Assembly (NCBI GenBank): GCA_039188505.1
Contig: JBCCZC010000036.1
Span: forward strand, 1-23,086
Length of the DNA stretch: 23,086 bases
Source: JBCCZC01 sp039188505
Lineage (GTDB): Bacteria; Pseudomonadota; Gammaproteobacteria; Xanthomonadales; SZUA-38
Direction of reading: 5' to 3'
A model generated the notes under the pieces. That model was not told the DNA's origin. It searched no databases and saw only the letters and a list, made by a program, of their open reading frames with translations. This document shows, piece by piece, positions 22,700 through 23,086 of this stretch. Position 1 is the stretch's first letter, and every line of letters begins with the position of its first letter. A program made the translations under genes and the position numbers.

Positions 22700-23086
22700 C
22701 TACTCCAGGCGCTCGGCCAGATCCGCCGGGCCTACGAAGCCATCGAAAAGGCGACCGTCGGCCAGCACGAAGGCCGGCGTGCCGGTTGATCGGAGCGAGC
22801 GCGCCAGCGTGAACTCGTTCCCGATCCGGTGCTCGCAGGACGCGGGGGCCAGGTCGACACCGTTCATCGCGTCAGTCAGGGCTCCCTCGGGGTCGGTCGC
22901 ACAGGCGGCCGCCACTGCCTTCTCCCACGACCCGGAACCGCGACCGGCGCGGGGCAGCATGAGGTAGTTCACGGATATCCCGCGGTCGTTGTAGCCCTCG
23001 ATCTGCTGATGCAGCCGGCGGCAGTAGGGGCAGTCGATGTCGGTGATGACCGTCACTTCGGCAACGGGGTCCTGGGCGGGGAAGCG
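22700..23086 (-). CDS. dsbC: DsbC-like protein-disulfide isomerase (5' end cut by window edge)
   Basis: DsbC-type isomerases rearrange wrong disulfide bonds in the periplasm. The visible 128 codons are the C-terminal thioredoxin-fold part. The active site is DIDCPYCRRLHQQI (CPYC), followed by YNDRGISVNYLMLPRAGRGS, LAPASCEHRIGNEF, then STGTPAFVLADGR with the cis-proline. Codons upstream of the first in-frame GTG (RFPAQDPVAE) continue in the same frame to the last base of the window, so the gene is partial. The signal peptide and N-terminal dimerisation domain lie outside. The order YNxxGIxVxYLxxPR and the APASC stretch point to DsbC more than DsbA or DsbG. Confidence 0.9.
   Translation of the reverse strand, partial: RFPAQDPVAEVTVITDIDCPYCRRLHQQIEGYNDRGISVNYLMLPRAGRGSGSWEKAVAAACATDPEGALTDAMNGVDLAPASCEHRIGNEFTLARSLRSTGTPAFVLADGRLFDGFVGPADLAERLE

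Noticed and set aside
1..23086. Search for CRISPR arrays, tRNA or rRNA genes, insertion sequences or phage genes
   Set aside because: No regularly spaced repeats of CRISPR type, no tRNA-like CCA/T-loop signatures noticed, and no transposase, integrase or phage reading frames; all large frames are accounted for by the listed genes.

Overview
This window holds the chromosomal replication origin neighbourhood of a GC-rich gammaproteobacterium, joined to a complete-looking aa3-type cytochrome c oxidase gene cluster and a run of housekeeping genes. GyrB (797 aa, with the large C-terminal insertion typical of proteobacterial GyrB), RecF, DnaN, DnaA, ArgS, SpeE and DsbC all read as gammaproteobacterial. 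The cox cluster order resembles the one I recall from Pseudomonas. Some traits (a secreted protein ending in a GFE-type tail, and a membrane-anchored TolB/TPR protein) recall Xanthomonadales/Wenzhouxiangella-like or Chromatiales-like lineages. Genus-level placement is not possible from sequence reading alone.

Left part (1-6414, all genes on the minus strand): gyrB, recF, dnaN and dnaA, transcribed in the order dnaA-dnaN-recF-gyrB. The 223-bp dnaN-dnaA gap is strikingly AT-rich against its surroundings. It carries one perfect DnaA box and three degenerate ones, so it is the best oriC candidate. recF contains two parS-like 16-mers, the ParB centromere sites. One of them abuts an extended -10 promoter at the recF stop codon that probably drives gyrB. 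A 34-bp imperfect direct repeat with an attached hairpin (REP-like) lies directly after gyrB.

Middle part (6415-15057): instead of the usual rpmH-rnpA neighbourhood, dnaA is divergent from a DUF2244 membrane protein followed by coxB, coxA, a 40-aa membrane protein, ctaG and coxC, then a rho-independent terminator. Next comes a DUF2909 twin-TM protein on the opposite strand, then surf1, a membrane-anchored CxxxC protein, ctaA and ctaB. These genes encode subunits I-III of the oxidase plus its Cu-insertion and heme A biosynthesis machinery. coxC is split by an apparent one-base insertion in a G4 run. No canonical sco gene is present; the CxxxC protein sits where a Cu-chaperone function would be useful.

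Right part (15058-23086): argS and a SPOR-domain (FtsN-like) protein, a DUF4870 membrane protein, a secreted PQQ-type glucose/sorbosone dehydrogenase-like protein (minus), a membrane-anchored TolB-like/TPR protein (minus), spermidine synthase speE (plus), and the C-terminal part of a DsbC-like disulfide isomerase (minus) cut by the window edge. Several promoters in this part share a GCGCTANACT-like -10 element placed about 30 nt before the start codon.

No tRNA, rRNA, CRISPR array, insertion sequence or prophage was seen.
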